DNA of 64,000 nucleotides from Pseudomonas fluorescens (GCF_900636825.1 NZ_LR134318.1:1769501-1833500), one strand, 5' to 3'. Positions 28,362 through 38,096 are shown, numbered from the stretch's first letter. Made by a program: numbers and translations. The notes: generated by a model from the letters alone, not told the origin.

Positions 28362-31300
28362 TTAAAGCGGCACATACCGACTCAACAGAGCCCGCAACGC
28401 CGCCGGTTTCACCGGTTTGGCCAGATAATCCAGCCCCGCTGCATGCACCTGCGCCACCGTTTCAGGTCGCCCGTCCGCGCTGATGACTACGCCTGGCACC
28501 GGCTCACCGATTGTCGTGCGCAACCAGGCCATCAATTCGGTGCCGGTATCCCCGTGATCGAGGTGATAGTCGACCAGCGCCAGTTGCGGACGCACGCCGT
28601 CGCTCAGCAACGCCGCACATTCCTCGCGATTGCGCGCCGTCCAGACCTGACAGCCCCAGCGGCTCAACAAACTGTTCATGCCGATCAGGATGCTGTCTTC
28701 ATTGTCGATGCACAGTACCCGCGCGCCGCTGAGCAATTTGCCATTCGATTCGGCAGCAGCACTGACGGGCGCGGTTTGCGTGCGCGCCAACGGCACGCTG
28801 ACGCTAAAGACGCTGCCGCGCCCCGGCCACGAACGTACGCGTAAGGTGTGGCCGAGCACGCGACACAAACCGTCAGCAATCGCCAGACCCAGTCCCAAGC
28901 CTTTTTCGGCGCGGGTCTGATGGCTGTCGAGACGTTTGAATTCTTCGAAAATCACTTGCTGTTTGTCTTCCGGAATGCCCGGCCCGCGATCCCAGACTTC
29001 CAGGCACAACTCCTCGCCACGCCGACGCACACCCAGCAAAACCGGGCCTTTGGCATAGCGGAACGCATTGGTCAGGAAGTTCTGCAGAATCCGCCGCAGC
29101 AACTTGATATCACTGTCGACGCGCAAACGACTGCCGCGCACGCGGAACGTCAGGCCCTGTTCCTGCGCCAGTGCCATGAATTCGGCCCCAAGGGTGTCGA
29201 ACAGCTCACTGATCGCGAACGACTTGCGATCCGGATTGATCTTGCGGTTTTCCAGGCGCGATATGTCCAGCAGATCGCTGATCAGGTCTTCAGCCGAACG
29301 CAGTGAACTGTCGAGGTGCTGCACCAGTTTCTGCGCCTCGCTGGTCAAGCCTTCCTCCTGATGGGAGAGGGCGGCGGAGAACAACCGCGCTGCGTTCAAC
29401 GGCTGCATCAAGTCATGGCTGACGGCGGCGAGGAAGCGGGTTTTCGACTGGTTTGCCGACTCGGCATGACCCTTGGCCTCGGTCAGTGCAACGTTGAGTT
29501 GCGACAGTTCCTGGGTGCGCTCACTGACCCTCTGCTCAAGGCCTTCGTTGGCCTCGGTCAGCGCCTGTTCGGCCTCGCGGAACGCGGTGATGTCGGTGAA
29601 ACTCATGACGAATCCGCCGCCGGGCATCGGGTTGCCGATCAGCTCGATCACCCGACCGTTGGGGAATAGCCGTTCAGAGGTGTGCGCCCGGCCTTGACGC
29701 ATCCAGTGCAGACGTCGGGCGACATGGACTTCCGCTTCACCGGGCCCGCACAAGCCGCGCTCGGCGTTGTAGCGAATGATGTCGGCAATCGGCCGGCCGA
29801 GTCGGATCAAGCCATCCGGGTAGTTGAACAATTCCAGATAGCGGCGGTTCCACGCCACCAGCTTCAGCGACTGGTCGACCACGCTGATGCCTTGGGTAAT
29901 GTTTTCGATCGCGCCTTGCAGCAGCGCGCGGTTGAATTGCAGGACTTCCGAAGCTTCGTCGGCGATTCGCACGACATCCTCGAGCTGCATTTCGCGACCT
30001 TCGATGGCGGCTTTTACCACGGCGCGGGTCGACGAAGCACCGAGGACGCCAGCCAGCAGACGTTCGGTGTGGGCGATCCATTCGCCGTCGGCGTTTTGGT
30101 TAGGGTTAAAGCCTTTGCCCTGGCGATAGGCGAAGCGAATAAAGCTCTGGCGCGCACGTTCTTCACCAACGAAGCGCGCCGCCAGTTGCAGCAGATCGTC
30201 GATTTGCACCGCCAGCATCGAGCGTGCACTCGGCCTGGCGCTGATTTCCTGACCGATAAAACGCCCGGCTTGCCAGTGCTCGGAAACCCTCGTGCGCGAC
30301 AGCACGGAGACCCACGCGAACAAGGTGAAGTTGCCGGCCAGCGATAGCACCACGCCTTGCGTCAGCGGGGTGATGGGCAGGTTGAGCGGGTTGCTGTGCA
30401 GCCACGCCAGACCTGGAAAACTGCTCAGCGACCAGCCGAGGCTGTGCGCGGCAATCGGCAGAACCAGGGTGTAAAACCACAGAAACGTGCCCGTGGCCAA
30501 ACCGGCAAAAACTCCACGACGGTTGGCCTGTTTCCAATACAGCGCGCCGAGCATGGCCGGGGCCAATTGCGTCACGGCGGCAAAGGCAATCTGGCCGATG
30601 GTCGCCAGGCTCGCGGTCGAGCCGAGCAGGCGATAGCTGACGTAGGCCAGGAGCAGGATGACCACGATACTCACACGGCGCACCGACAACATCCATTGGC
30701 GGAACACTTCGAACGGGCGCTCGGCGTTGTTGCGACGCAGCAACCATGGCAACAGCATGTCGTTGGACACCATGGTCGACAGCGCCACGCTGGCAACAAT
30801 CACCATGCCGGTGGCTGCCGAGGCGCCACCGATAAACGCCAGCATCGCCAGCGCCGGATGGGCCTGCGCCAGCGGCAGGCTGATCACGAACGAGTCGGGC
30901 AATACGTCGCTCGGTAACATCATCTGACCGGCCAGAGCGATGGGTACTACAAACAGCGCAGCCAAGGCCAGATAGGCCGGAAACACCCACTTGGCCAGGC
31001 GCAGATCCTGCGGATCGATGTTCTCCACGACGGTGACGTGGAATTGCCGGGGCAGGCAGATGATCGCCATCATCGCCACGCCGGTCTGCACCACCATTGA
31101 CGGCCAGTTGATGGTTTCCTTCCAGTATTCCTCCAGGCGCGGGGCGAGCATCGCCTGATTGAACAGATCGTCGAAGCCGTCATACAAGCCATAAGTGACG
31201 AAGGCACCGACGGCGAGAAAGGCGAACAGTTTGACTAGGGACTCGAAAGCAATTGCCAGCACCATGCCGCGGTGGTGCTCGGTGGCATCGAGGTTGCGCG

Positions 31301-31832
31301 TGCCGAAGACGATGGTGAACAGCGCCAGCACCAGCGACACGATCAGCGCGGTGTCCTGGGCGCGGGTGCCCATGGCGTCGGCACCGGCGCCGATCAGCAG
31401 GTTCACGCCCAGAACGATGCCTTTGAGTTGGAGGGCGATATACGGGAGTACGCCGACCAGACAGATCAATGCGACCACCACCGCCAGCGATTGCGATTTG
31501 CCGTAGCGCGCGGCGATGAAGTCGGCAATGGAGGTGATGTTCTCCTGTTTGCTGATCATCACCATCTTTTGCAGAACCCACGGCGCGCCGACCAGCAGCA
31601 GGATGGGCCCCAGGTAAATCGGCAAGAACGACCACAGCTGCTCGGCGGCCTGACCCACCGCGCCGAAGAACGTCCAGCTGGTGCAATAGACCGCCAGCGA
31701 CAGGCTGTACACCCACGCACGCACGCGCGGCGGCAACGGCGTGCTGCGCCGGTCGCCGTAGAAGGCGATGGCGAACATGATGGCCATGTAGGCCAGGGCG
31801 ACGGCGGCGATCAGCCCGGTGGACAACGACAT
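28362..31832 (-). CDS. mxtR: SSS-transporter / PAS / histidine kinase / receiver hybrid sensor (MxtR/CrbS type)
   Basis: With the start at 31832 (GGGAG 7 nt upstream) the protein is 1156 aa. Order: a sodium:solute-symporter-like domain with about 13 membrane helices (1 to about 500), a linker, a PAS domain (about 640-750), a coiled coil, HisKA with phospho-His about 806 (AAVSHDLMQPLNAARLF), HATPase (NAFRYAKG, DRGPGIPED, GLGLGLAIADG), and a receiver with Asp about 1088 (LALVDYHLD) and Lys in LAKPVKPAAL. The architecture matches MxtR (PA3271) and Vibrio CrbS, which with a LuxR-type regulator control acetate utilisation. No partner regulator is adjacent. Confidence 0.92.
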   Translation of the reverse strand: MSLSTGLIAAVALAYMAIMFAIAFYGDRRSTPLPPRVRAWVYSLSLAVYCTSWTFFGAVGQAAEQLWSFLPIYLGPILLLVGAPWVLQKMVMISKQENITSIADFIAARYGKSQSLAVVVALICLVGVLPYIALQLKGIVLGVNLLIGAGADAMGTRAQDTALIVSLVLALFTIVFGTRNLDATEHHRGMVLAIAFESLVKLFAFLAVGAFVTYGLYDGFDDLFNQAMLAPRLEEYWKETINWPSMVVQTGVAMMAIICLPRQFHVTVVENIDPQDLRLAKWVFPAYLALAALFVVPIALAGQMMLPSDVLPDSFVISLPLAQAHPALAMLAFIGGASAATGMVIVASVALSTMVSNDMLLPWLLRRNNAERPFEVFRQWMLSVRRVSIVVILLLAYVSYRLLGSTASLATIGQIAFAAVTQLAPAMLGALYWKQANRRGVFAGLATGTFLWFYTLVLPIAAHSLGWSLSSFPGLAWLHSNPLNLPITPLTQGVVLSLAGNFTLFAWVSVLSRTRVSEHWQAGRFIGQEISARPSARSMLAVQIDDLLQLAARFVGEERARQSFIRFAYRQGKGFNPNQNADGEWIAHTERLLAGVLGASSTRAVVKAAIEGREMQLEDVVRIADEASEVLQFNRALLQGAIENITQGISVVDQSLKLVAWNRRYLELFNYPDGLIRLGRPIADIIRYNAERGLCGPGEAEVHVARRLHWMRQGRAHTSERLFPNGRVIELIGNPMPGGGFVMSFTDITAFREAEQALTEANEGLEQRVSERTQELSQLNVALTEAKGHAESANQSKTRFLAAVSHDLMQPLNAARLFSAALSHQEEGLTSEAQKLVQHLDSSLRSAEDLISDLLDISRLENRKINPDRKSFAISELFDTLGAEFMALAQEQGLTFRVRGSRLRVDSDIKLLRRILQNFLTNAFRYAKGPVLLGVRRRGEELCLEVWDRGPGIPEDKQQVIFEEFKRLDSHQTRAEKGLGLGLAIADGLCRVLGHTLRVRSWPGRGSVFSVSVPLARTQTAPVSAAAESNGKLLSGARVLCIDNEDSILIGMNSLLSRWGCQVWTARNREECAALLSDGVRPQLALVDYHLDHGDTGTELMAWLRTTIGEPVPGVVISADGRPETVAQVHAAGLDYLAKPVKPAALRALLSRYVPL

Positions 31833-32396
31833 GTAGCACTCCCGACAAAAGACTCCCCGGCGACCCTGTCCGGGCGGACAGTCTCGCATGGGCGGGGGCG
31901 GTTAGTCAGTGTCGACCAAGGTCGTGGCGCGGCGCGGTGTCGCAGGCACAAATGCGCCGCAGTCCGGAGGAGCTGTCGAGCGCAACGAACCTCTAAATCA
32001 ACATCAAGAGATCGCAGCGTTCCGCAGCTCCTACAGGGGCTGGCATCGCCCCTCATCTGTAGGAGCTGTCGAGTGCAACGAGGCTGCGATCTTTTGATCT
32101 TCGCTACTAACCTCAACAGATCGCAGCGTGCCGCAGCTCCTACAGGGGCTGATGTCGCAGCTAACTCTGTAGGAGCTGTCGAGTGCAACGAGGCTGCGAT
32201 CTTTTGATCTTCGCTACTAACCTCAAGAGACCACAGCGCGCCTTAAGTGCGATTGTGCGCAGTTTCGGTGATTCAATCCGCGGGCAGCGTTTGAGTGAAT
32301 ATTCACAAAACAGATAACAGTTAGAGATATTACCCGTTATATAGATATTCGATTTGGTTCTACCATGGATTCAACCTCACCAGAGGACAGGAGTTC
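31833..32396. other. Intergenic region between divergent kinase and TDT exporter genes
   Basis: This 564-nt gap is half filled by a REP cluster (31966-32243). The remaining 150 nt before the exporter are AT-rich, with ATTACCCGTTATATAGATATTC (about 32328-32349) as the likely promoter zone. No coding frame here is supported. Confidence 0.6.
31966..32243. repeat. Cluster of REP units in near-tandem array
   Basis: Units starting AGGAGCTGTCGAG at 31968, 32061 and 32171 (periods 93 and 110) alternate with inverted halves ATCGCAGCGT...CCGCAGCTCCTACAGGGG. The last two units share about 75 identical bases (32057-32131 and 32167-32241), so the array grew by tandem duplication of one doublet. Confidence 0.9.
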
Positions 32397-33551
32397 ATGA
32401 TGATTTGCCCCAACAGCACCACCCCAAGCTACAAGCCTTTAAGCCAGCTTCAACACCCGCGCGAAGTGATCCGCCAGTTCACCCCGAACTGGTTTGCCGC
32501 GACCATGGGCACCGGCGTGCTGGCATTGGCGCTGGCGCAATTGCCCGTGGCCATTCCCGGACTGCACTCGGTCGCCGAAGGGCTGTGGTTGTTCAACATT
32601 CTGTTGTTCACGCTGTTTACCGCTGCCTACGCTGCGCGCTGGATGCTGTTCTTCGATGAGGCGCGGCGCATTTTTGGCCACTCCACCGTTTCAATGTTCT
32701 TCGGCACCATCCCCATGGGCCTGGCCACGATCATCAATGGTTTCTTGCTGTTCGGGCTCCCGCGATGGGGCGAGGGCGTCGTGCAGATCGCCGAGGTGTT
32801 GTGGTGGATCGACGTGGCGCTGTCGCTGGCCTGCGGTGTGCTGATTCCGTACATGATGTTTACCCGTCAGGAACACAGCATCGACCAGATGACTGCGGTC
32901 TGGCTGTTGCCGGTCGTGGCCGCCGAAGTGGCGGCGGCCAGCGGTGGCCTGCTCGCACCGCATCTGAGCGATCCCCACTCGCAACTGGTGGTGCTGACGA
33001 CGAGCTACGTACTTTGGGCGTTTTCCCTACCCGTGGCGTTCAGCATTCTGACAATTCTGCTGCTGCGCATGGCCCTGCACAAATTGCCCCACGAGAATAT
33101 GGCTGCGTCGAGCTGGCTGGCGCTGGGTCCGATCGGTACCGGCGCGTTGGGCATGTTGCTGTTGGGCGGCGAGGCGCCGGCCATTTTTGCCGCGAATGGT
33201 TTGCCGGGTGTCGGTGAAATCGCCTCCGGCCTCGGCCTGGTGGCGGGAATCACGTTATGGGGTTTCGGGCTGTGGTGGATGCTGATGGCGCTGCTGATTA
33301 CCCTGCGTTACCTGCGCGATGGCATTCCGTTCAACCTCGGCTGGTGGGGTTTTACCTTCCCGTTGGGCGTGTATTCGCTGGCGACGCTGAAACTGGCAAG
33401 CATCCTTGGCCTGACGTTTTTCAGTGCGTTCGGAACGGTGCTGGTGATTTTGCTCGCAGCGATGTGGCTGATTGTTGGCAAACGCACCGTGCAAGGCGCC
33501 TGGCGGGGCGAGTTGTTTGTCTCGCCTTGTATTGCAGGTTTGAAGCAATAA
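32397..33551 (+). CDS. TDT (tellurite-resistance/dicarboxylate transporter, TehA/SLAC1-type) membrane protein
   Basis: A 384-aa protein with about ten hydrophobic helices of the TehA/Mae1/SLAC1 family. Indicators are the amphipathic start REVIRQFTPNWFAATMGTGVLAL, FFGTIPMGLATIINGF and the late FNLGWWGFTFPLGVYSLAT. Relatives transport malate, sulfite, tellurite or other anions; the substrate here is open. The start at 32397 has AGGAG 6 nt upstream. Confidence 0.88.
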   Translation: MMICPNSTTPSYKPLSQLQHPREVIRQFTPNWFAATMGTGVLALALAQLPVAIPGLHSVAEGLWLFNILLFTLFTAAYAARWMLFFDEARRIFGHSTVSMFFGTIPMGLATIINGFLLFGLPRWGEGVVQIAEVLWWIDVALSLACGVLIPYMMFTRQEHSIDQMTAVWLLPVVAAEVAAASGGLLAPHLSDPHSQLVVLTTSYVLWAFSLPVAFSILTILLLRMALHKLPHENMAASSWLALGPIGTGALGMLLLGGEAPAIFAANGLPGVGEIASGLGLVAGITLWGFGLWWMLMALLITLRYLRDGIPFNLGWWGFTFPLGVYSLATLKLASILGLTFFSAFGTVLVILLAAMWLIVGKRTVQGAWRGELFVSPCIAGLKQ

Positions 33552-33647
33552 TCCGCAAAGTTTAGGTAAGGTGTGGCCTGGATCGCGGTTCGAGATTCCA
33601 ATAACAAGCAACCAGGCCTCTCTACCTCACATCAGGAAACACGGAAG

Positions 33648-35519
33648 ATGAGTCACCCCTCACAGTTCACCCTGCTGCGTACACGGCGTTTTTTGCCTTT
33701 CTTCATTACCCAGTCGCTCGGCGCGTTTAACGACAACGTTTTTAAACAATCTTTGATCCTCGCCATTCTCTACCGGCTGACCATCGAGGGTGACCGCTCG
33801 ATCTGGGTCAACCTGTGCGCGCTGCTGTTTATCCTGCCGTTCTTTCTGTTCTCGGCGCTGGCCGGGCAGTTCGGGGAAAAATTCGCCAAAGATGCGTTGA
33901 TCCGTCTGATCAAGCTCGCGGAAATCGCCATCATGGCTGTGGGATCTGTCGGCTTTCTCTTTGATCATCTGTCGCTGATGTTGGTGGCGCTGTTTGCGAT
34001 GGGCACCCATTCGGCGCTGTTCGGACCGGTGAAATATTCGATCCTGCCGCAGGCGTTGCGCGAAGACGAACTGGTCGGCGGCAATGGTCTGGTGGAAATG
34101 GGCACGTTTCTGGCGATTCTCGCCGGGACCATTGGCGCCGGAATCATGATGTCTTCGGCGAACTACGCGCCGGTGGTTTCCGCCGCTATCGTCGGCATTG
34201 CCGTGTTGGGTTATCTGGCCAGCCGCAGCATTCCGCGCGCGGCGGCGTCTTCGCCGGAAATGCGCCTGAACTGGAACATTTTCAGCCAGTCCTGGGCGAC
34301 GCTGAAACTCGGCTTGGGGCAAACGCCGGCCGTGTCGCGCTCGATTGTCGGCAACTCCTGGTTCTGGTTTGTCGGGGCGATTTATCTTACGCAGATTCCG
34401 GCATATGCCAAGGAATGGATGCATGGCGACGAGACCGTGGTCACGCTGATTCTTACGGTGTTTTCGGTTGGTATCGCCTTGGGTTCGATGCTCTGCGAAA
34501 AACTCTCCGGGCGCAAAGTCGAGATCGGCCTGGTGCCGTTTGGCTCGTTTGGCCTGACGGTATTCGGGTTGCTGCTGTGGTGGCATTCCGGCGGGATTCC
34601 CGACAGCGTCAGCGGGCATAGCTGGGTTGAAGTGCTGGGCTTCGTGCACACCTGGGCGGTGTTGATCGACATCCTCGGCCTCGGCATTTTTGGCGGCTTC
34701 TATATCGTGCCGCTGTACGCGCTGATCCAGTCGCGCACCGCCGAGAACGAGCGGGCTCGGGTGATTGCCGCCAACAACATCCTCAACGCGCTGTTCATGG
34801 TGGTCTCGGCGATTGTTTCGATCGTTTTGTTGAGCCTGGCCAAACTGTCGATCCCGCAGCTGTTTCTGGTGGTCTCGCTGCTGAACATCGGCGTCAACGC
34901 GTACATCTTCAAAATCGTCCCCGAGTTCAGCATGCGGTTCATGATCTGGCTCCTCAGCCATTCCATGTACCGCGTCGAGCATCGCAATCTTGAGGCAATC
35001 CCCGACGAAGGCGCGGCGTTGCTGGTGTGCAACCACGTATCGTTCGTTGACGCGTTGCTGATCGGCGGGGCGGTGCGTAGGCCGATTCGCTTTGTCATGT
35101 ACTACAAAATCTACAACCTGCCGGTGCTGAACTTTATCTTCCGCACGGCGGGCGCAATTCCTATCGCCGGGCGTCAGGAAGATATCCAGATTTACGAAAA
35201 AGCCTTCACTCGCATCGGGCAATATCTGAAGGACGGTGAGCTGGTGTGCATCTTTCCGGAAGGCAAGCTGAAGACTGATGGTGAAATCAACGAATTCCGC
35301 GGCGGCGTGACGCGGATTCTGGAGGAGACATCGGTGCCGGTGATTCCTTTGGCGTTGCAAGGCTTGTGGGGCAGCTTCTTCAGCCGCGATCCGAACAAGG
35401 GCTTGTTCCGTCGGTTGTGGTCGCGGGTGACGCTGGTGGCCGGGCCGGCGGTGATCGAAGGCGCGGAGCCGGCGAGATTGCAGGGGTTGGTGGGGGAGTT
35501 GCGGGGAGCCGTTAAATAG
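33648..35519 (+). CDS. MFS lysophospholipid-transporter / PlsC acyltransferase fusion
   Basis: The start at 33648 (GGAAGATG context) gives 623 aa. Residues 1 to about 400 form an MFS domain of the LplT type (QSLGAFNDNVFKQSL, GPVKYSILPQ). Residues about 420-623 are a PlsC acyltransferase with NHVSFVDALL (the HX4D motif) and the FPEGKLKTDG block. E. coli splits these jobs between LplT and Aas, but this protein lacks the Aas acyl-ACP synthetase domain. The likely role is inner-membrane lysophospholipid uptake and re-acylation. It corresponds in my memory to PA3267. Confidence 0.9.
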   Translation: MSHPSQFTLLRTRRFLPFFITQSLGAFNDNVFKQSLILAILYRLTIEGDRSIWVNLCALLFILPFFLFSALAGQFGEKFAKDALIRLIKLAEIAIMAVGSVGFLFDHLSLMLVALFAMGTHSALFGPVKYSILPQALREDELVGGNGLVEMGTFLAILAGTIGAGIMMSSANYAPVVSAAIVGIAVLGYLASRSIPRAAASSPEMRLNWNIFSQSWATLKLGLGQTPAVSRSIVGNSWFWFVGAIYLTQIPAYAKEWMHGDETVVTLILTVFSVGIALGSMLCEKLSGRKVEIGLVPFGSFGLTVFGLLLWWHSGGIPDSVSGHSWVEVLGFVHTWAVLIDILGLGIFGGFYIVPLYALIQSRTAENERARVIAANNILNALFMVVSAIVSIVLLSLAKLSIPQLFLVVSLLNIGVNAYIFKIVPEFSMRFMIWLLSHSMYRVEHRNLEAIPDEGAALLVCNHVSFVDALLIGGAVRRPIRFVMYYKIYNLPVLNFIFRTAGAIPIAGRQEDIQIYEKAFTRIGQYLKDGELVCIFPEGKLKTDGEINEFRGGVTRILEETSVPVIPLALQGLWGSFFSRDPNKGLFRRLWSRVTLVAGPAVIEGAEPARLQGLVGELRGAVK

Positions 35520-35538
35520 TTGGTGACTGGGCGGCCCT

Positions 35539-35611
35539 CATCGCTGGCAAGCCAGCTCCCACAGGTTCGATGGTGTACACCAATCTTGTGGGAGCTGGCT
35601 TGCCAGCGATG
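35539..35611. repeat. REP doublet between convergent genes
   Basis: Inverted arms at 35539-35563 and 35587-35611 of the CATCGCTGGCAAGCCAGCTCCCACA family separate the acyltransferase fusion gene from sugE. Confidence 0.9.
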
Positions 35612-35622
35612 GGGCCAGAGGC

Positions 35623-35937
35623 CTAAGCGCTGACTTTAAGGCCGATCAAACCCGTGATGATCAACGCCACACTGGCCAGCCGAATCAATGCCATCGACTC
35701 GCCAAACAAGATGATCCCGGCGATCACCGTGCCAACCGCACCAACACCTGTCCAGATTGCGTAAGCCGTGCCGAGCGGCAACTCCTTCATCGCCAGACCG
35801 AGCAAGCCAAGGCTGATGGCCATGGCAGCAACGGTCAGGACAGTGGGGAGCGGTCGGGTGAAGCCGTCGGTGTATTTCAGGCCGACGGCCCAGCCAACTT
35901 CAAACAGGCCGGCGCAAAACAGAATGATCCAGGACAT
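35623..35937 (-). CDS. sugE: SMR-family guanidinium exporter (Gdx/SugE)
   Basis: A 104-aa, four-helix small multidrug resistance protein. The start [20 protein letters not shown] contains the essential Glu of the family, followed by [13 protein letters not shown], typical of the SugE/Gdx branch rather than EmrE. Gdx proteins export guanidinium. The two-hairpin guanidine-II riboswitch in its leader supports that role directly. Confidence 0.93.
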   Translation of the reverse strand: MSWIILFCAGLFEVGWAVGLKYTDGFTRPLPTVLTVAAMAISLGLLGLAMKELPLGTAYAIWTGVGAVGTVIAGIILFGESMALIRLASVALIITGLIGLKVSA

Positions 35938-35954
35938 GACAGACCTCCATCGAT

Positions 35955-36015
35955 TTTGACGGGGTCGTCCCCAGATTAAATGACTCGATCGAGCCGCAGG
36001 GTCGTCCCCGCGTTG
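35955..36015 (-). promoter_or_regulatory. Guanidine-II (mini-ykkC) riboswitch
   Basis: On the minus strand the sugE leader contains two hairpins with the ACGA loop on GGG/CCC stems: GCGGGGACGACCCTGC (near 35995-36011) and GGGGACGACCCC (35961-35972), joined by a linker of about 22 nt. This is the exact plan of mini-ykkC RNAs. The second hairpin ends about 20 nt upstream of the sugE start codon, and AGG of the ribosome site follows, so control of translation by guanidinium is likely. Confidence 0.93.
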
Positions 36016-36058
36016 CGCGATAGTGTGACGAGCATTAATCCTGGGTCAAGTGCGCGCG

Positions 36059-37024
36059 TCATTCGGCAGCCCGTTGCGCAAGAGTGTCGCGATCTTCCTT
36101 CTCGCTCATGCGGCGGAAATAGGTCGACAGTAGCGCCCCGGAAATATTGTGCCAGACGCTGAACAGCGCACTCGGCACCGCCGCCAGTGGCGAGAAATGC
36201 GCGCTGGCCAGCGCGGCGCCCAGCCCGGAATTCTGCATGCCGACCTCCAGCGCCAGCGACTTGCGCTGTGCCAATGGCAGTTTGAACAAGCGACCGGTGA
36301 AGTAACCCAGCAGATAGCCGAAGCTGTTGTGCAGCATCACCACGGCCATGATCAGCAGGCCTGATTCAGCGATTTTCGCCTGACTGGCGGCAACCACGGC
36401 GGTAACGATAATCACGATGCTGACCACCGACACCAGTGGCAACACATCAACAGCGTGACGAACCTTGTCACCCAGCAGACGTTGCGCGACCACGCCGAGA
36501 ACGATCGGCAGCAGCACCACTTGCAGAATCGACCAGAACAGCTCCATGAACGAGACCGGCAGCCAGGCCGAGGCCAGCAGCCAGATCAGCGCCGGGGTCA
36601 GCAGCGGCGCGAGGAGCGTGGTGACGGCGGCGATGGCCACTGACAGTGCCAGATCGCCGCGGGCCAGCCAGGTCATCACATTGGAGGACGTACCGCTTGG
36701 GCAGCAACCGACCAGAATCACTCCGACGGCGATTTCCGGTGGCAGGTGAAACACTTGGCAAAGCAACCACGCCACACCGGGCATGATCACGAAATGCGCA
36801 ACCACCCCCAGCGCCACACGCCACGGATGGCGGGCGACGGCAGCGAAGTCGTCGAGTTTGAGGGTAAGGCCCATGCCGAACATCACCAGCCCCAGCAGCG
36901 GGACGATGGCGCTTTTGAGGCCGAGGAACCACGCCGGTTGCAGGAATGCGATGACCGCGAATATCAGAACCCAGTAAGCGAAGGTATTGCCGACAAAGCG
37001 GCTGAGTGCAGCCAGTGCGCGCAT
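36059..37024 (-). CDS. BASS-family (bile acid:Na+ symporter-like) transporter
   Basis: The start at 37024 follows AAGGA by 7 nt and gives 321 aa; longer starts would run into REP sequence. About nine or ten helices, with family signatures GLVMFGMGLTLKLDDF, VGCCPSGTSSNVMTWLARGDLALSVA and ALEVGMQNSGLGAALA. Bacterial members move keto acids, pantoate or other organic anions with sodium; the substrate is unknown. It ends 121 nt before sugE on the same strand, but the riboswitch lies between them, so guanidinium control would affect only sugE. Confidence 0.9.
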   Translation of the reverse strand: MRALAALSRFVGNTFAYWVLIFAVIAFLQPAWFLGLKSAIVPLLGLVMFGMGLTLKLDDFAAVARHPWRVALGVVAHFVIMPGVAWLLCQVFHLPPEIAVGVILVGCCPSGTSSNVMTWLARGDLALSVAIAAVTTLLAPLLTPALIWLLASAWLPVSFMELFWSILQVVLLPIVLGVVAQRLLGDKVRHAVDVLPLVSVVSIVIIVTAVVAASQAKIAESGLLIMAVVMLHNSFGYLLGYFTGRLFKLPLAQRKSLALEVGMQNSGLGAALASAHFSPLAAVPSALFSVWHNISGALLSTYFRRMSEKEDRDTLAQRAAE

Positions 37025-37078
37025 GGCTTGATCCTTGTTATGTGAAAGCGTTAGGAAGCTAAGCATACGTCGCCAGCA

Positions 37079-37153
37079 AAAAGATCGCAGCCTCCGGCAG
37101 CTCCAACAGAAAAACACGTCATCTGAAGGAGCTGCCGAAGGCTGCGATCTTTT
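37079..37153. repeat. REP doublet
   Basis: Inverted arms AAAAGATCGCAGCCTCCGGC... and ...GCCGAAGGCTGCGATCTTTT lie between the BASS and rdgC genes; a few mismatches show it is an older copy. Confidence 0.85.
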
Positions 37154-37175
37154 AAGCGTTCACACAAAAAACCGC

Positions 37176-38096
37176 TTAGATTCCCTGCGGCATCTCTTCC
37201 CCGCCCAGCGCTTCAACCAGCGCTGGCAGGAAGTCGCCGAACGTCAGCATCATCAGCGTGAAGCTGGCGTCCAGTTGGCCCAGTGCCTCATCGCCACCGT
37301 CCTGTTCCGCTTGATCCTGCAACAGGTCTTCGAACTTCAGACGTTTGACGGTCATCTTGTCATCGAGCATGAACGACAACTTGTCTTGCCAAGCCAGCGA
37401 CAACTGAGTGACCACTTTGCCGGTGCTCAGGTGCAGCTGAATCTCTTCGCTGGTCAGGTCCTGACGCTTGCAACGGACGATACCGCCGTCTTCGTGGGTG
37501 TCGCGCAGCTCGCACTCGTCCAGTACATAGAAGTCGTCGGCGGCTTTTTGCGTGGTGACCCAGTCAGTCATGACCGCAGTCGGTGCCATTTTCACGGTCA
37601 GCGGACGCACGGGCAGGGTGCCGATCACTTCTCGCAGGGTCGACAGCAGATCTTCGGCACGTTTCGGGCTGGCCGAGTTGACCAGAATCAGACCCTGTTT
37701 CGGCGCGATGGCGGCGAAGGTCGATGAGCGACGGATAAACGCACGCGGCAGGAAGGCCTGGATGATTTCATCCTTGATCTGATCGCGTTCCTTCTTATAG
37801 ACCTTGCGCATTTGCTCGGCTTCGATCTCTTCGACCTTTTCCTTGACTGCGTCACGCACGACGCTGCCCGGCAGAATGCGTTCTTCTTTACGCGCAGCGA
37901 TCAGCAGGAAATCACCGCTGACGTGCACCAGCGGCGCATCTTCGCCTTTGCCGAACGGCGCGACGAAACCGTAGGTGGTCAACTCCTGGCTTGCACATGG
38001 ACGCGCCAGTTTGGTGGCCAGTGCAGTTTCCAGCGCCTCGGCATCGACAGGCAGGTCTTGGGTCAGGCGATAGATAAGCAGGTTCTTGAACCACAT
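37176..38096 (-). CDS. rdgC: Recombination-associated protein RdgC
   Basis: RdgC forms a ring around duplex DNA and restrains RecA. The start at 38096 gives the usual N-terminus [16 protein letters not shown] and 306 aa, the family length. Other marks are [15 protein letters not shown] and [15 protein letters not shown]. It is upstream of, and divergent from, the tRNA cluster. A REP doublet follows its stop. Confidence 0.95.
   Translation of the reverse strand: MWFKNLLIYRLTQDLPVDAEALETALATKLARPCASQELTTYGFVAPFGKGEDAPLVHVSGDFLLIAARKEERILPGSVVRDAVKEKVEEIEAEQMRKVYKKERDQIKDEIIQAFLPRAFIRRSSTFAAIAPKQGLILVNSASPKRAEDLLSTLREVIGTLPVRPLTVKMAPTAVMTDWVTTQKAADDFYVLDECELRDTHEDGGIVRCKRQDLTSEEIQLHLSTGKVVTQLSLAWQDKLSFMLDDKMTVKRLKFEDLLQDQAEQDGGDEALGQLDASFTLMMLTFGDFLPALVEALGGEEMPQGI

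Noticed and set aside
31966..32243. Possible CRISPR array from repeated units
   Set aside because: Units are inverted and of unequal period, and the intervening sequences are themselves REP halves rather than unique spacers; no cas genes.
33660..35360. 566-codon open frame on the minus strand
   Set aside because: It is antisense to the MFS-PlsC fusion and is rich in His, Gln and Arg runs typical of shadow frames.
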